Origin: Morchella semilibera
Lineage: Eukaryota > Ascomycota > Pezizomycetes > Pezizales > Morchellaceae
DNA: 64,000 nucleotides
NCBI GenBank assembly: GCA_009192285.1
Contig: WBVU01000009.1
Location: forward strand, 2,294,001-2,358,000
Direction of reading: 5' to 3'
Below the pieces are notes generated by a model. It was not told where the DNA came from. It saw only the letters and a list, made by a program, of their open reading frames with translations, and ran no database searches. The position numbers were made by a program, and so were the translations under genes. How positions within the stretch are numbered: the stretch's first letter is position 1; each line of letters begins with the position of its first letter. Below are positions 1-11,020 of this stretch, one piece after another.

Positions 1-117
1 TTGCTGGCTTTAATGTCTGGCGATCTATGTATGTTTGTTTGATTACCAAGCATAGCTATAGATTTTGATGCATTAATGGCTACATTTTCAAGTTTGCACA
101 TACTCGCGTACAGGAAT

Positions 118-212
118 AAGAACCAGAAAATGCAAGTGACAATACAGGGATTATTTGTATGGAGCGGCGGAGCTCTGCCATACAAATAACCCTATTGCAT
201 TTTCTGGTTCTT
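118..212. repeat. 95-bp fold-back (hairpin) element
   Basis: Two perfect 18-nt arms (118-135 and 195-212) are reverse complements, beginning AAGAACCAGAAAATGCAA. Inside them a second stem (about 147-162 with 178-193) also pairs, leaving a short GC-rich loop around 163-177. The whole unit is almost one perfect palindrome. It could be a small MITE or a solo hairpin; no internal coding capacity is seen and no target duplication is obvious. Confidence 0.75.
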
Positions 213-412
213 TCCCCTACCCCCGAGTACATCCATCACCTTAAGCTTTAATCCTCAGTTGATCTCTTCAAGCCCTCATAGAAACACTCCCTGAAAAATC
301 CGTGCCTTCATATTTATATATATATTTACAAATTACTAGAAACAGTCGAAACAGCTAACACCACTTGTCATAAAGAGAATAGAGCAACAAATCTGTCCTA
401 AAAGCCTACGCA

Positions 413-769
413 ATGATCATGAATTCGTACTTCTGCATCTACACCCGTTCCGCGCTCAACTCCCTCCTAGACATCCTACATTTCATCATCACTCTACTCC
501 TCCTTCTCATTGGCAAAGTGCATATCAAACTTTTCAAATACTATCAACGCACCTGCTCCTCGGGCTCCAGTGCGCCTAGACATCACATAGCTCAAGCCGG
601 GGGGGATTATGAAGGGTACAATATATCTGAGTGGTTGATAAACGTTGATAGTACGCCTCCGTTAAGTGATATGTCGCTGGAGTTTGATGGTTGTCATGGC
701 TGCTATTCGGAGTCGGCTGATTGTAGGTGCTTTACGCCGTCGTTGGTTGGGCTGTCAGATCTAGATTAG
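413..769 (+). CDS. Possible small membrane-anchored hypothetical protein
   Basis: An open frame of 118 codons with an ATG start (two ATGs, three codons apart) predicts one strongly hydrophobic stretch at about residues 18-35 (leucine/isoleucine-rich), then a Cys-, Ser- and Asp-containing hydrophilic tail with a Cys cluster near the C-terminus (GCHGCYSESADCRCF). I do not recognise it. It has no intron, lies 400 bp from the end of the neighbouring minus-strand ankyrin gene, and may be a chance frame. Low confidence. Confidence 0.2.
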   Translation: MIMNSYFCIYTRSALNSLLDILHFIITLLLLLIGKVHIKLFKYYQRTCSSGSSAPRHHIAQAGGDYEGYNISEWLINVDSTPPLSDMSLEFDGCHGCYSESADCRCFTPSLVGLSDLD

Positions 770-1181
770 GGGAGTTGAAGATCCGTGGTGGCATGCCTGC
801 CACCCGTTTGATATTGATCATTGCTTTTTGGATCGGCTGTGGACTACCGCACTAAGATGCCGGTTTCAGAAAGGCTTAAGAGAGACAGAATTATGAATTA
901 CCCCGACCGGCCAGTCTATCGGCGGTGTAGTGACTAGATAGTAATAGTAGTAATAAAAAAACTAAAAACTTTTCTTTATACAGAAAACATGACCAATCAA
1001 ACAAAAGAAGAATAGCTTAAGATGGGGGATATGCACACATTCCATGCCCCAGGCCCAATCGAAACTCACTCCATGGGCCATGACCCAGCACCAACCTCAC
1101 CACTGGGATATAGACCTGCACCTGTCATCTTTCTATACGAAAAAGCATACCACACATATAACCGTCAAATAAGACACCGAG

Positions 1182-2784
1182 TTAATATTGCGAGATATCG
1201 CGCCATTCCAGCAATATCCTAACGATATTCTCGAGTTTCGATGCTGCCGCATCACCCAACACCGTATCTCCCCGAACATCACAATGCCCCGTATCGGCGC
1301 CCCTCTCCAAAAGCAGCCTTACAGTCCCCTCATGGCTGCCCTTGACAGCTAGTGCAAGAGGCGTCCTCTTCTTTTTTGATTCCACAGCGTTAATATCCGC
1401 GCCATAATCTAGTAGTAGTCTCGCAATATCGGTATATCCTCCCACTGCTGCTACATGAAGCGCTGTGCGTTTATCATTGGACCGAGCTAATACATCTGCT
1501 TCCCTTTCCAGAAGAAGGGTGACCATTGTCTTATTTCCCATCTGTGACGCGTAATGAAGTGCCGTCATTCCATAACTATCTTTGGCGGTGATGTCGGCAT
1601 TCCGATCAAGGAGGAAGGTGGTCCATTGTTCATCCAGGAAAGGGGCCGGTTTTAGGGCGGTAAGATGAAGGACTGTTTGATACATTGCCGCTTGGGATTT
1701 TGGCTCTAATCGGCGTGGGGGTATTGTGAGGGCGTTTATGTCGAGATGGTACTCCAACAACATAGCCATGATTTGAATATCCCCTTGCGATGCTGCCCGA
1801 TGGAGTGGGGTCTTTCCACTGAAGTCTACAATTGTTAGATCGGTACCAGCATCAATGAGTATCTTGACTATTGCAGCACTCTTGCTACCGGCTGCGAAGT
1901 GGAGGGCAGTCTCTTGCTCGTGCGTGTAGGCGTTAACGTATGCGCCTTCTTCAAGGAGTAGCTTCACCAGAGATTCGCGTGGATTATGCCCACGGATAGC
2001 TTGGTGAAGCGGTGTATGGCCCATCCGTGTCCTGGCGTGGATATTGGCTCCATAGTCCAGTAATATTCTGCAATTAATGTAGTAAGCATGACTATTCACA
2101 AGAAGCGCGTGGGTGTATTAATTGTAAACTCAGATGATAGATATGCACGTACTTCGATACCGACTCGTGTCCATGATATGCCGCCGTGTGAAGCGGTGTT
2201 TCTCCAACTAAATTCTCAGTATTCACCTCTGAACCATACTCCAACAACAGCTTTACTGTCAGCTCGTTCCCACTCTTAACTGCGGAATTGAGTGGTGTTG
2301 ACCCCCATGCACTCCGGGCATTGATATCAGCTCCCCTATTCAACAGCATTCTGACAACTCCCTCGTCAGAAACCGCCTTGTGAAGCGGAGTAGATCCATT
2401 GATTGTCCGGGCAGCGATATCGGCCCCCCGCTCAAGAAGCAACTCCACAAGCTCCGAATGCCCATTCCCTGCGGCCCAGTGTAGCGTTGTGCGGCCACGA
2501 ATATCAATCTTCTCGTTGATATCGACGACCAATCTCTTCAATACGAGCCTTACGAGTGCTTCGTTTTTGCGCTCCACTGCAGAGCAGAGTCCGGTTTTGC
2601 CATCCTGTTTTGCTATTTGGCTGAGGAGATTGTCCCGGAGGTTTTCGAGCTGGAAGGACAGAAGTTCTGCTAGACGATGATTTGTTTTGGAAAGAGAGTT
2701 CAGGTCGTTGGCGTTCAGGTGTTTACTGATTATGAGAATGAGCTCGTTAGGAAGTCGTAAAAGTGGGAATTTGTCAAGTGACAT
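1182..2784 (-). CDS. F-box / ankyrin-repeat protein, 2 exons, 505 aa
   Basis: Exon 1 is 2784-2153 and exon 2 is 2067-1182. The 84-nt intron (2152-2068) starts GTACGT, has a TTACTAC branch-like site and ends TTGCAG. Splicing restores an ankyrin repeat that it interrupts (HESVSK|ILLDYGANI). Residues about 5-45 (LLRLPNELILIISKHLNAND) form an F-box-like motif, followed by about twelve ankyrin repeats with the usual TPLHxAA and LLxxGADIN signatures running to the C-terminus. F-box proteins usually recruit targets to an SCF (Skp1-cullin) ubiquitin ligase, with ankyrin repeats as the binding surface; the target is not visible. Such genes are expanded in many ascomycetes. No start ambiguity: the ATG at 2784 lies just before the F-box. 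Confidence 0.88.
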
Positions 2785-4892
2785 GGTAATGGTAACAACA
2801 ATAAGTAATTGTAGTGGTAGCAGGGTAGTTAGTAATTATAATCTGTTTAATTTTCTTTTGGTTTCACTCCTTCCTCTTTTTTTTCCCTGGCTTTTTTCTC
2901 TTTTTCTTGAGATGTAGATATGAAGAAAATACACCGCTTTTCCGTGAAGGGTCTCGATTTAAACAGTGGGCGTGACCGACTGGCAGGAGGGTGGGCGTTC
3001 CTTTTGCTGTTTTTATTCAGATATCCCCCCAAAAAAAATTCATCTCTGGCCCGGTCGATCTGTCCCGTCAGAAAAACGGTCTCTGGATCGAGAACCGATG
3101 CGTGTTCTGAGACAGGCCAGCCAATGATCACGATATCGGATCTAGACAGATCTTCCAGATTTCACTATGTCAAACCCGCTTTCCCGCTGGCTCCAATAGA
3201 AAGGGGTTGCTAGTCCGTGCTCCCATTGTCCCAGAAGAAATTTCAATATCTGCGGAGCAGATTTTGTTAGAAGTACGATTAGCGGTCGAAGTATCAGTCA
3301 TGAACAACCAATGCAGATTGCAATCGCGCCTACAGAGTACAGGCAGGGTATGCATGTTGTATGTAGGCAGGCTGGCGGGATGAGAACCCAGAGCGTCGGG
3401 CTAAACCCTAGAGCCTCCTTTCTGTAGACCGGGATGAGAGTGTATGTATTGTCCCGGCTTATATCACCTCAGCTGAGTTGTGGCCCTTCTCTCCTACCTA
3501 CTCCCTGCACTGGTCTTAATGGAAGCTTCTCGTTGAGATACTTCTCACCTCGTGTGCCCTACCTAGTCCTACACTCGATGCCTATTGCCGACGTTCGTGC
3601 GTCTTTATCGCTATTTCAACCCCTGAGTTTTATCGAGATTTTTTTTGTCCTAGTGTTAGTGTTGCCAACCGGTTGGTGACTTTGAATTTTTAGGCCCGGG
3701 AACCTCTTCGCTAGCTTTCGTTCAGAGCTTTCCAAGTTTCTAGCACATGTACAGCTCATACACTAATTAATTTGAGGAGGAGACCAACCCTAACCCTGAG
3801 CCTGTACCACAGCCCATCACTCGCCCTCATGCACAGTCCGTATTTTCTCCTTTTGAAAGACCACTCTGAAATTTTGAGATTAGAGGGACTCTCATGATAG
3901 TGGTTCTTTGGGAGGGAATTACGCGCCAGTAGTTGTGGAGAGGCGTTCTAAGGGCCAGTACTCCGGGATAGCGGACCCACAATGCCGTTACCGATCCGCC
4001 TCATAAGACACGAGATCCTAGCGAGTAACCACGACGTAGGTACATACAGCTCGATTGTGTTGTAAATAAATGAGACAAAGACTCCTAGAACACAAAAAAT
4101 TCACACATGATAAGCTTTGTCTAGGGGTATGACGCATACCTAGGCAAAGAACTCCAGATAAAACACTATACTTTGGTTATTCGTATTTGTGTCCTTTCTT
4201 TAGATACCTAATGTAGATGTGTGAGTTTTATCCCTATTCTAGATGGTGATATAATAACCAGCAATTAATTTAATTCTGGATGTGAGGCCTTCCATCGATA
4301 CCTTGACGTTCTCTACTAGCTATTATTTCGATTAAACAATGGTAAACAGCCACCTATAGCTACCAAGAGTGAAGGGGTAAAAGTACCGATATAGTATATC
4401 CTCCCGGCGCATATGCATCATGATTTTCGGGAGTTGTGTTGCGTTGTGCACGGGAGGGAGAGAGAGAGTTGCAGGATGGTCTTGGCATGTAGGATTTGAA
4501 TATTTGTGGTGCAGAGCCCTTCGCATGTGTGTATGACGTAGAATAAGTGCTGTAATAATTGATAAGTCTAGGGTTTAGTAGAGTATGTAGGGCGTTATGC
4601 CCCCACTAGGTGTTTTCACTAGCTGAATGACGTTGCAGATCGGTCGGCGAAAAGTGTGAATCTATGCCGACCATGTGAATTTTAGAGAGGAAATGCATGT
4701 CTCTAACATACAGGGGTCTAGTACTTTGTTTGTGGGCACTCTAGTGAGGAAGGTACATCTGTCAGTCTGTAGTTCCCCGGTTCCTAGTTGTAGGCAAAAA
4801 TAAGCTCTGCAAGTGGATTGGAGATAGATTATAAGCTTACCATCACTGGTTCGCCAATGTGCAGATAATAGCCTAGGGTGGAGTAGGTCAAT

Positions 4893-5062
4893 GTAGGTAC
4901 TCTATTGTAAGTACCTACATGTAGCGGGCCTATTCTAGGCACATCTGACCCAACCCGCAGCAACGCCTCCCTCCACACTTGCTAAAAAAATCCTTTAACT
5001 GGTCAGATGATCGAACCTAAATATTTGGGGGGGAGTCTAGACTCTAGTATCCCAGTTAAAGG
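4893..5062. repeat. Two small inverted repeats
   Basis: A 9-bp perfect inverted repeat (GTAGGTACT at 4893-4901 with its complement at 4910-4918) lies close to an 11-bp perfect inverted repeat (CCTTTAACTGG at 4992-5002 with its complement at 5052-5062). They are probably remnants of small fold-back elements; nothing links them to a gene. Confidence 0.45.
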
Positions 5063-8000
5063 CCTACACCATGAATTCAATAGAGAAGCTATCCACTTTC
5101 TTTGTGTTTTTGTTTTTCCGTTATTAATGACGGAAAATAAGGGGTATCTGAAACAGAATATCGCAGATGAGCTTATGTGGTTGTTAGGTGAAACAATCTT
5201 GCATACGATTGTCCTTCCACCAAGGCGCCTGCAGCTATATGGGTATCTGCTGGATATCGATATGTTAGCAAGATCAGTGGCTATTTGAAACTGCGTAAAG
5301 TGGGGACGGTTAGAATTCCCACTCCCATGATTTGGTTTTCGCGGCGTACGCGCATGGGGGCGGATTCTCTATCATGCCATCCGTCCAATTAAGGACTCTC
5401 CACAATATGCATATAGTGGTGGTGACCGATAGTGGCTTAGTATCTTCGAACACCAATCACGAGCGGCCTTTCTCGAAGCATTTGGAATCGAGATTAACTA
5501 ATCCGCCGTATTATGGACTTAAGTTATAGGTACATAGAGCATTGCATAGAGCCTGGCAAACCTTTGCTGTGCTAGTTACTCAAGATTCCATAACTATTCA
5601 TATGGCCTGTTTGGACAATTTCAATTGGTTTACCTTTGCAGCTGTCTTCGGAAATGAACATATCCCTAATACGTTGTAGACCTTGCTTTCACATGTTTCG
5701 AATAAATCTAACACATTCAAAGCGTTCTCGTATTAAGCAGATAACTACTGGCTTTGGGGCACATACATAGTTACTTCGACCATGCCACTGTTCTTCTTTG
5801 GCCTCGGAGCCCCAAAACTGGCCCCTTGCTCCTAGACTATGGCTCCAGAAAATAGAGTTAGTCATATAATCTGACAAGTGGATTTGGGGGCCGATACTTG
5901 CTGGGATATATATAAAGCTGGTTTCATTTATGTAGAGGCGTATCGCACGGATCCTGTAGGGAGCTATGTTCCATGATAACCCAGCTCCAACAATATATCC
6001 AGACTGCACCGAAACTTTCATAACCTAATAATCAATACAATTGACAATCCCATGAACCTTCGGCTCATGTGGTTGTTTGAGCTTCAGCTGCAGCCTTGCA
6101 TATATAAATACCACTAAACCTGGCGAAAATCCTTTCGCCTTAATGATAGACTGTTAAATTTATGTAAAGCCGTAGTAACTCCACTGCTACGGTGGCTCCT
6201 GTGGGATACATCCTCTTGGGCAAGGAACACACATTGTTGTTGGTATTTCGATTGTAACGTGTCGTCATTGGATCTCCTTAAAGTAGTGTTAACCCACCTA
6301 AGTAGTTCACTGTAAAGCTATCGGAGATTATGACTAGGGTGCTAGTATAGTCCTCTCGATTCCTTTCGAAAGCTGTGAAAAACCCAGTGATATTGTAAGC
6401 TCCAGACTCCGTTGCTGAAGGATGTTTGAACGACTGGTCGACGCTGCAGAGTTTCCTGGGCGAATATCGTCATGTCGGTGATTCCGTGCAGAAACCTTAT
6501 CAAGACTTCCTTGGCCTAAATCTAAGAGAATGGTTCAATCAAAGGAGTACGAAGTGAGGGAGGAGAGGGCCATGTAACGAAGAGTAAATCAATACTTACT
6601 TAAGTATACGACGTATACGCGATAGATTAGACCAAAAGCACATGTATGTACATGTATGTCTGTTGAGCCGCCAAAGCTTAAATAAAGCGGTTCCACATGT
6701 ACGCCGTAATGGTGATACTGAGAACACGTTGCGTCTCTTGTAGATCGATCGACAACATCAACACCAGTTGTCAATTGATCAATCCTATTATCATAAACCC
6801 GGGATATAAGGAGATAGTTCTTGCTAAAATAACCACTGCTCCTCCTACGGAACTTTCCACCGAATGGAAGCTCGGATCTCATCTTTAAGCGCCCATGAGA
6901 ATGTGTGTAGCGCACTATATACGTACTTCTGTATAACACATTTATCGAACTCGTGGAGCTAGTCTATAGATTTATCCTTTTATATAGCGATCTTAGGAGA
7001 GCGCCGAGTTCTCTTGCTCCTCATAGCTATATAGCTATGCCCCAAATTAATCATTCTATTCAACTTATCGTTACGAGGCGACAGAATTTTTGGATGCAAG
7101 ACCGTTTCGGCTACCGATATTCATTTCTCTTAACTTTTAAGGCCGAACACGTTGTGATGAATGGGGTGTGGTCCTTCAAGTTGATCCTCTTATCTTATCA
7201 CCAGCCCACCGTGTGGGCCAGTACTTAGACAAATTGATAACCAATCAACTAACGAGTTCCAAATTACTACTACCGAGAGTTACATGTAATTGCAAATGGT
7301 GCTATGCTTAATGAGTTAGCTCAAAGAATATGAATATATTGAGCAAGCCCACTTAAGGTAAACCATCATTCTTCCCTCGACTTAGCCCAAGGTACGGGTA
7401 TTAATATTGCTACTATGCTTACAGGGAACGTTTCCGCTGATTTGTGGACTCTATTTGGATGTATCATACATAAAATAAATACCATGTCCGAGTGATAGTC
7501 TATGCATCAATCACCAACACTGCGTTCGGAGCGGCGGAAGGGGGTTATCTCGGACAAAATCACAAGCCGAGAGTCTGATGACCCTTTTTTTACTCTATAT
7601 AACTTTTGTATATTTTTTGTGGTGTGTAATTTTCCTATATATATGTGCACAGATGGCCTACATATAGAGGAAGGCCAGTGTGTAATTTCCCGATCATAGT
7701 TACCCATAGCTATCAGTTCTAGATTGACCTTGATTCCCCAGGAATCCACTGCAAGCCCTTTCTATTCTCCCAGTCAAAGAGGATCTTAAAATCTATACAG
7801 TGTAGATTACCTGCCTCGAACAGCATCATGAACCCCGACAAATGAATCGAAATCGGCCTCTCGCGGAACTGAATTTCCCGTTCATATAAGTCTCACTAGG
7901 TTATAGGAAGTCTCTCTAAGATATTATATTAGCAATCATCTCAATGATCCTTTATAACAAAAGACTTGAGTTGTGGGCTTGGTAGCTGTTTCATGTCTGA

Positions 8001-9194
8001 TTCCCCTATTCCCTGGTTTTTCGAGGATATCGTAGGTGCGGAAACGTTTCCCAACTCAATCTATAACACAGTTATTAACACAAATTAATCACGTGCCATC
8101 AGTCAGAAAACCAAAATCTGAAGCCATGAACTTAAATAGGTCTCGAGAAATGAAACAAGGAAATAAGCGCCAGGCTGATCCGCATCCAGCTAACCTAACA
8201 TATACCATAGCTAGCCACCAACACCGGGTAGAGTTATCATGATCATGTTTCATGCAGTCTTATCCGGAAGTTAAAAGATGGTAGCCTGCAGCTAGCTTAC
8301 GCCAATTGCTTTATGTAGATGGGTTGCGCCAAACAACTGTAGGTACAACAGTTGAAAATCCGACCTCAAGATGGGGACCGGGTAGTACTTAGCAGCGGGC
8401 GCAATACAAATCCAGGCAATCATTCAGCAACATTCCCGATAATCACAAATCTGATCTCGTAATTGAAAAAAACCTGAGCTTTGTCTTGTATTCTGAAACA
8501 AGGTTGAGACTTTTTTCCTAGCTACACAAAATGGTTCTCTGATCGTCATAGCCAACACGATTACCCTTTCTATTGGGCGCCCTAAGTTGATAACATGATC
8601 TGAGAAGTGGATTTATCACTGTATATATATAGATCTACGTACATATGTATCTGGTCTGAATGTATTAATAGTTGTCTGAGTTATATATATGACCAACACT
8701 GCCCTCGGGGCATACAATTCATATTGACCACGTACCATTCTAGTAAAATCCCCTTAAAGCAGTACTTTGGCTGGAAACCAGGGTTAGGGCTAATGCGAGG
8801 ACGGCTGTAGGTATATGTCGATCTTATATAGCTTATGTACCATTCCCGTCGAACGTACGAGCTGTGTAGATCTTTAACATGTCCATGGCAACTCACTATA
8901 TTAGGGAATTATAATTCTCGTATCAGATTAGTTAATTGATAAAAGGGAGATAACGATATTTGTTAGAGTGAGCCACACTCTTGGCACCAATATTTGGGTC
9001 AGCACTTACTGACTACGCAACTCTCCAGTTTACACATACCTAGTACCAATTATAGCATCACCATTAAAACTTGCATGGTCACATCACATGAGTCCACCAA
9101 GCTAAGTGGGTTAAAAAATGTGCGCTCCTGTATGCAGGATGCACTGTACGCACAAAATTACCGTCTCAGCCTTGTGATGTCAAATTGAAAGGCC

Positions 9195-10061
9195 GACTGA
9201 CTGAGTGTGAAGATATGATGTATACGGAACAAAACCGTATACTTATCTATCGCGGATTGCTCAGTTATATGCGCGACTGCTGGTATTTCAAATGTTCTAA
9301 TTGTAAAGTAATACTTGTTGGGGTTATTACCGGAAGTTACCGGAGGTCAGAAATAAGTACTTACCAACTCCACGAGTCCGGCAAGTCCTAGGAAGATGTA
9401 ATGTTAATGTGACTCTTCTTGACTTGTTACACGTACTGGGCGAATACCAAGACCCAGTTCTAAAGGGTGATATTCGGTTTGACTGTGTAACTGGATGTGT
9501 CAGATTCATAGGTTATCACTCGGCTCTTAACTGAAGACTTTGAAACGTACTAAGGAATTCTGGGGAGGTTTAGGCATATATTAGATTTAGTATCAAATAG
9601 AACGTTCACTAGGCAAGGCGTAGCTATGAATCGATTTAGGTTTGTACTCATGGATTATCACTCGATTATGTGCATTTTTGTGGGGTCACACAAAGCTTTC
9701 TTCACTCAGGACCGCGCGCGTATCACCTCCGAAATTATCCGATGGTAAGTACATGTACTTATACATATAGGTTTATGTCTTTGAACCAAGACTTACGCAT
9801 ATCATCTACTGTGTATATACTTTATAGGCTATTCATGATATATTGATCAAGTTTGTAGTCCCGCAAACGCTGCGCGTAGCGCAACCGTTTCGCCAACAAA
9901 AAATATATATAGCTATATAGTACTAGACATAAATTTTGGTAGATTACACCTTTTACAGCCAAAGTAGCCGTGTTTAGCGATCTAAACCAACCACTCAGTG
10001 TTCGACAAAAAACACTATCACTTAAGAAGACATTAGAAGACTGACTGAGTGTGAAGATATG
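9195..10061 (+). repeat. Exact 23-bp direct repeat, copies 844 bp apart
   Basis: The 23 bases at 9195-9217 (beginning GACTGACTGAGTGTG) recur exactly at 10039-10061. The flanks differ on both sides, so this is either the residue of a dispersed element or a short duplication. No coding or regulatory role is evident. Confidence 0.6.
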
Positions 10062-10581
10062 CAAGAGAATTCTAGATGGTCTCCAAAACTTCTGTACCCC
10101 GACTGTACATCAAAACATTAAAGAGAGTTCAGTACCTCACATTCCCACATAGTCACCTAATGCGGTACTTACGAAGCGATACAAGGCTTGGGCATAGCAG
10201 AGCTGACGGGATGTCTCATTTTCCTTGTTCTATGACCGAACACGTTGGAAAGGCGGCTCAGCGTGTAATACGTGGTAGTGATAGCCATAATTCTCACTAT
10301 GAGGATACTGCATATATATACCGATACACACCCAATAAGAATATTAATTACAAATCAGTGGTCTCAGCTTGCTATTATACTAGTATCCGCCTTATGAGGA
10401 TTTTCGGTCTCCGTATTCATACTTATATACCACATACCATAGAAGCTATGACAAAAACTTGTCAGACACCCATATCTTGGATGGGTTTGGGTTGATTAAC
10501 TCTACATGTAATTATAAGAGTATTTACTTGAGTATATAAGTACATGTATACATTGGTTACCTGGTGTTGAATGACATACAT

Positions 10582-11020
10582 GTACTTTGGGTGTAGGGGT
10601 AAGTACATGTACATGTACATACATGTATTGTAAGTGAGAAGACACCCTTAATTCTGATCACGCAACCTTGGAGTGTGGTGTCTTCAGCTTACTTACCCCT
10701 TATGGAGCGGTAAATGTGTCAAAAGTAATTTTGCCAACGGTGGTATAAGCACTGAATTTCAGTCCTTGTTCCAGTATAAATGCTTACTTTCAGTCTTTAT
10801 TCTGTACTATCATTAAATACCAACAATTTCACATCGGTGGTAAAATGACCTACCACCGGTGGACAATGTTCATATATGCTGGCATTATATAGCTCCTTTT
10901 GGCCAAAAGGTCTGCGCTTCTATCCATTTTAAGGTATAAATGCTGTTACTACTTTCACCACCATTGGTAAAATCACTTTTGACACGTTTACCGCACCATA
11001 ACCCCTACACCCGAAGTACC
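10582..11020. mobile_element. MITE-like element with a nested fold-back insert
   Basis: The outer ends match as inverted repeats: GTACTTTGGGTGTAGGGGT at about 10582-10600 and its counterpart at about 11000-11020. Immediately inside, the 44 bases from 10701 (TATGGAGCGGTAAA...) match, with a handful of differences, the complement of about 10957-11000. The left arm is split: 10601-10700 is an extra 100-bp palindromic piece whose arms include 10630-10645 (GTAAGTGAGAAGACAC) and 10678-10696. The right arm has no such piece, so the hairpin probably inserted later. TA flanks suggest the Tc1/mariner superfamily. There is no transposase, so it is non-autonomous. Confidence 0.65.

Larger units (their letters stand above)
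2785..10581. other. Gene-poor spacer without recognisable genes
   Basis: No frame in this 7.8-kb stretch shows a familiar domain or a chain of exons. Open frames are short, AT-rich and overlap on both strands. It contains small palindromes, several TACATGTA sites and two copies of a 23-bp direct repeat (listed separately). A tRNA-like B box (GGGTTCTCATCCCGCC, minus strand, about 3373-3388) lies near 3.4 kb but has no tRNA fold around it. Confidence 0.6.
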
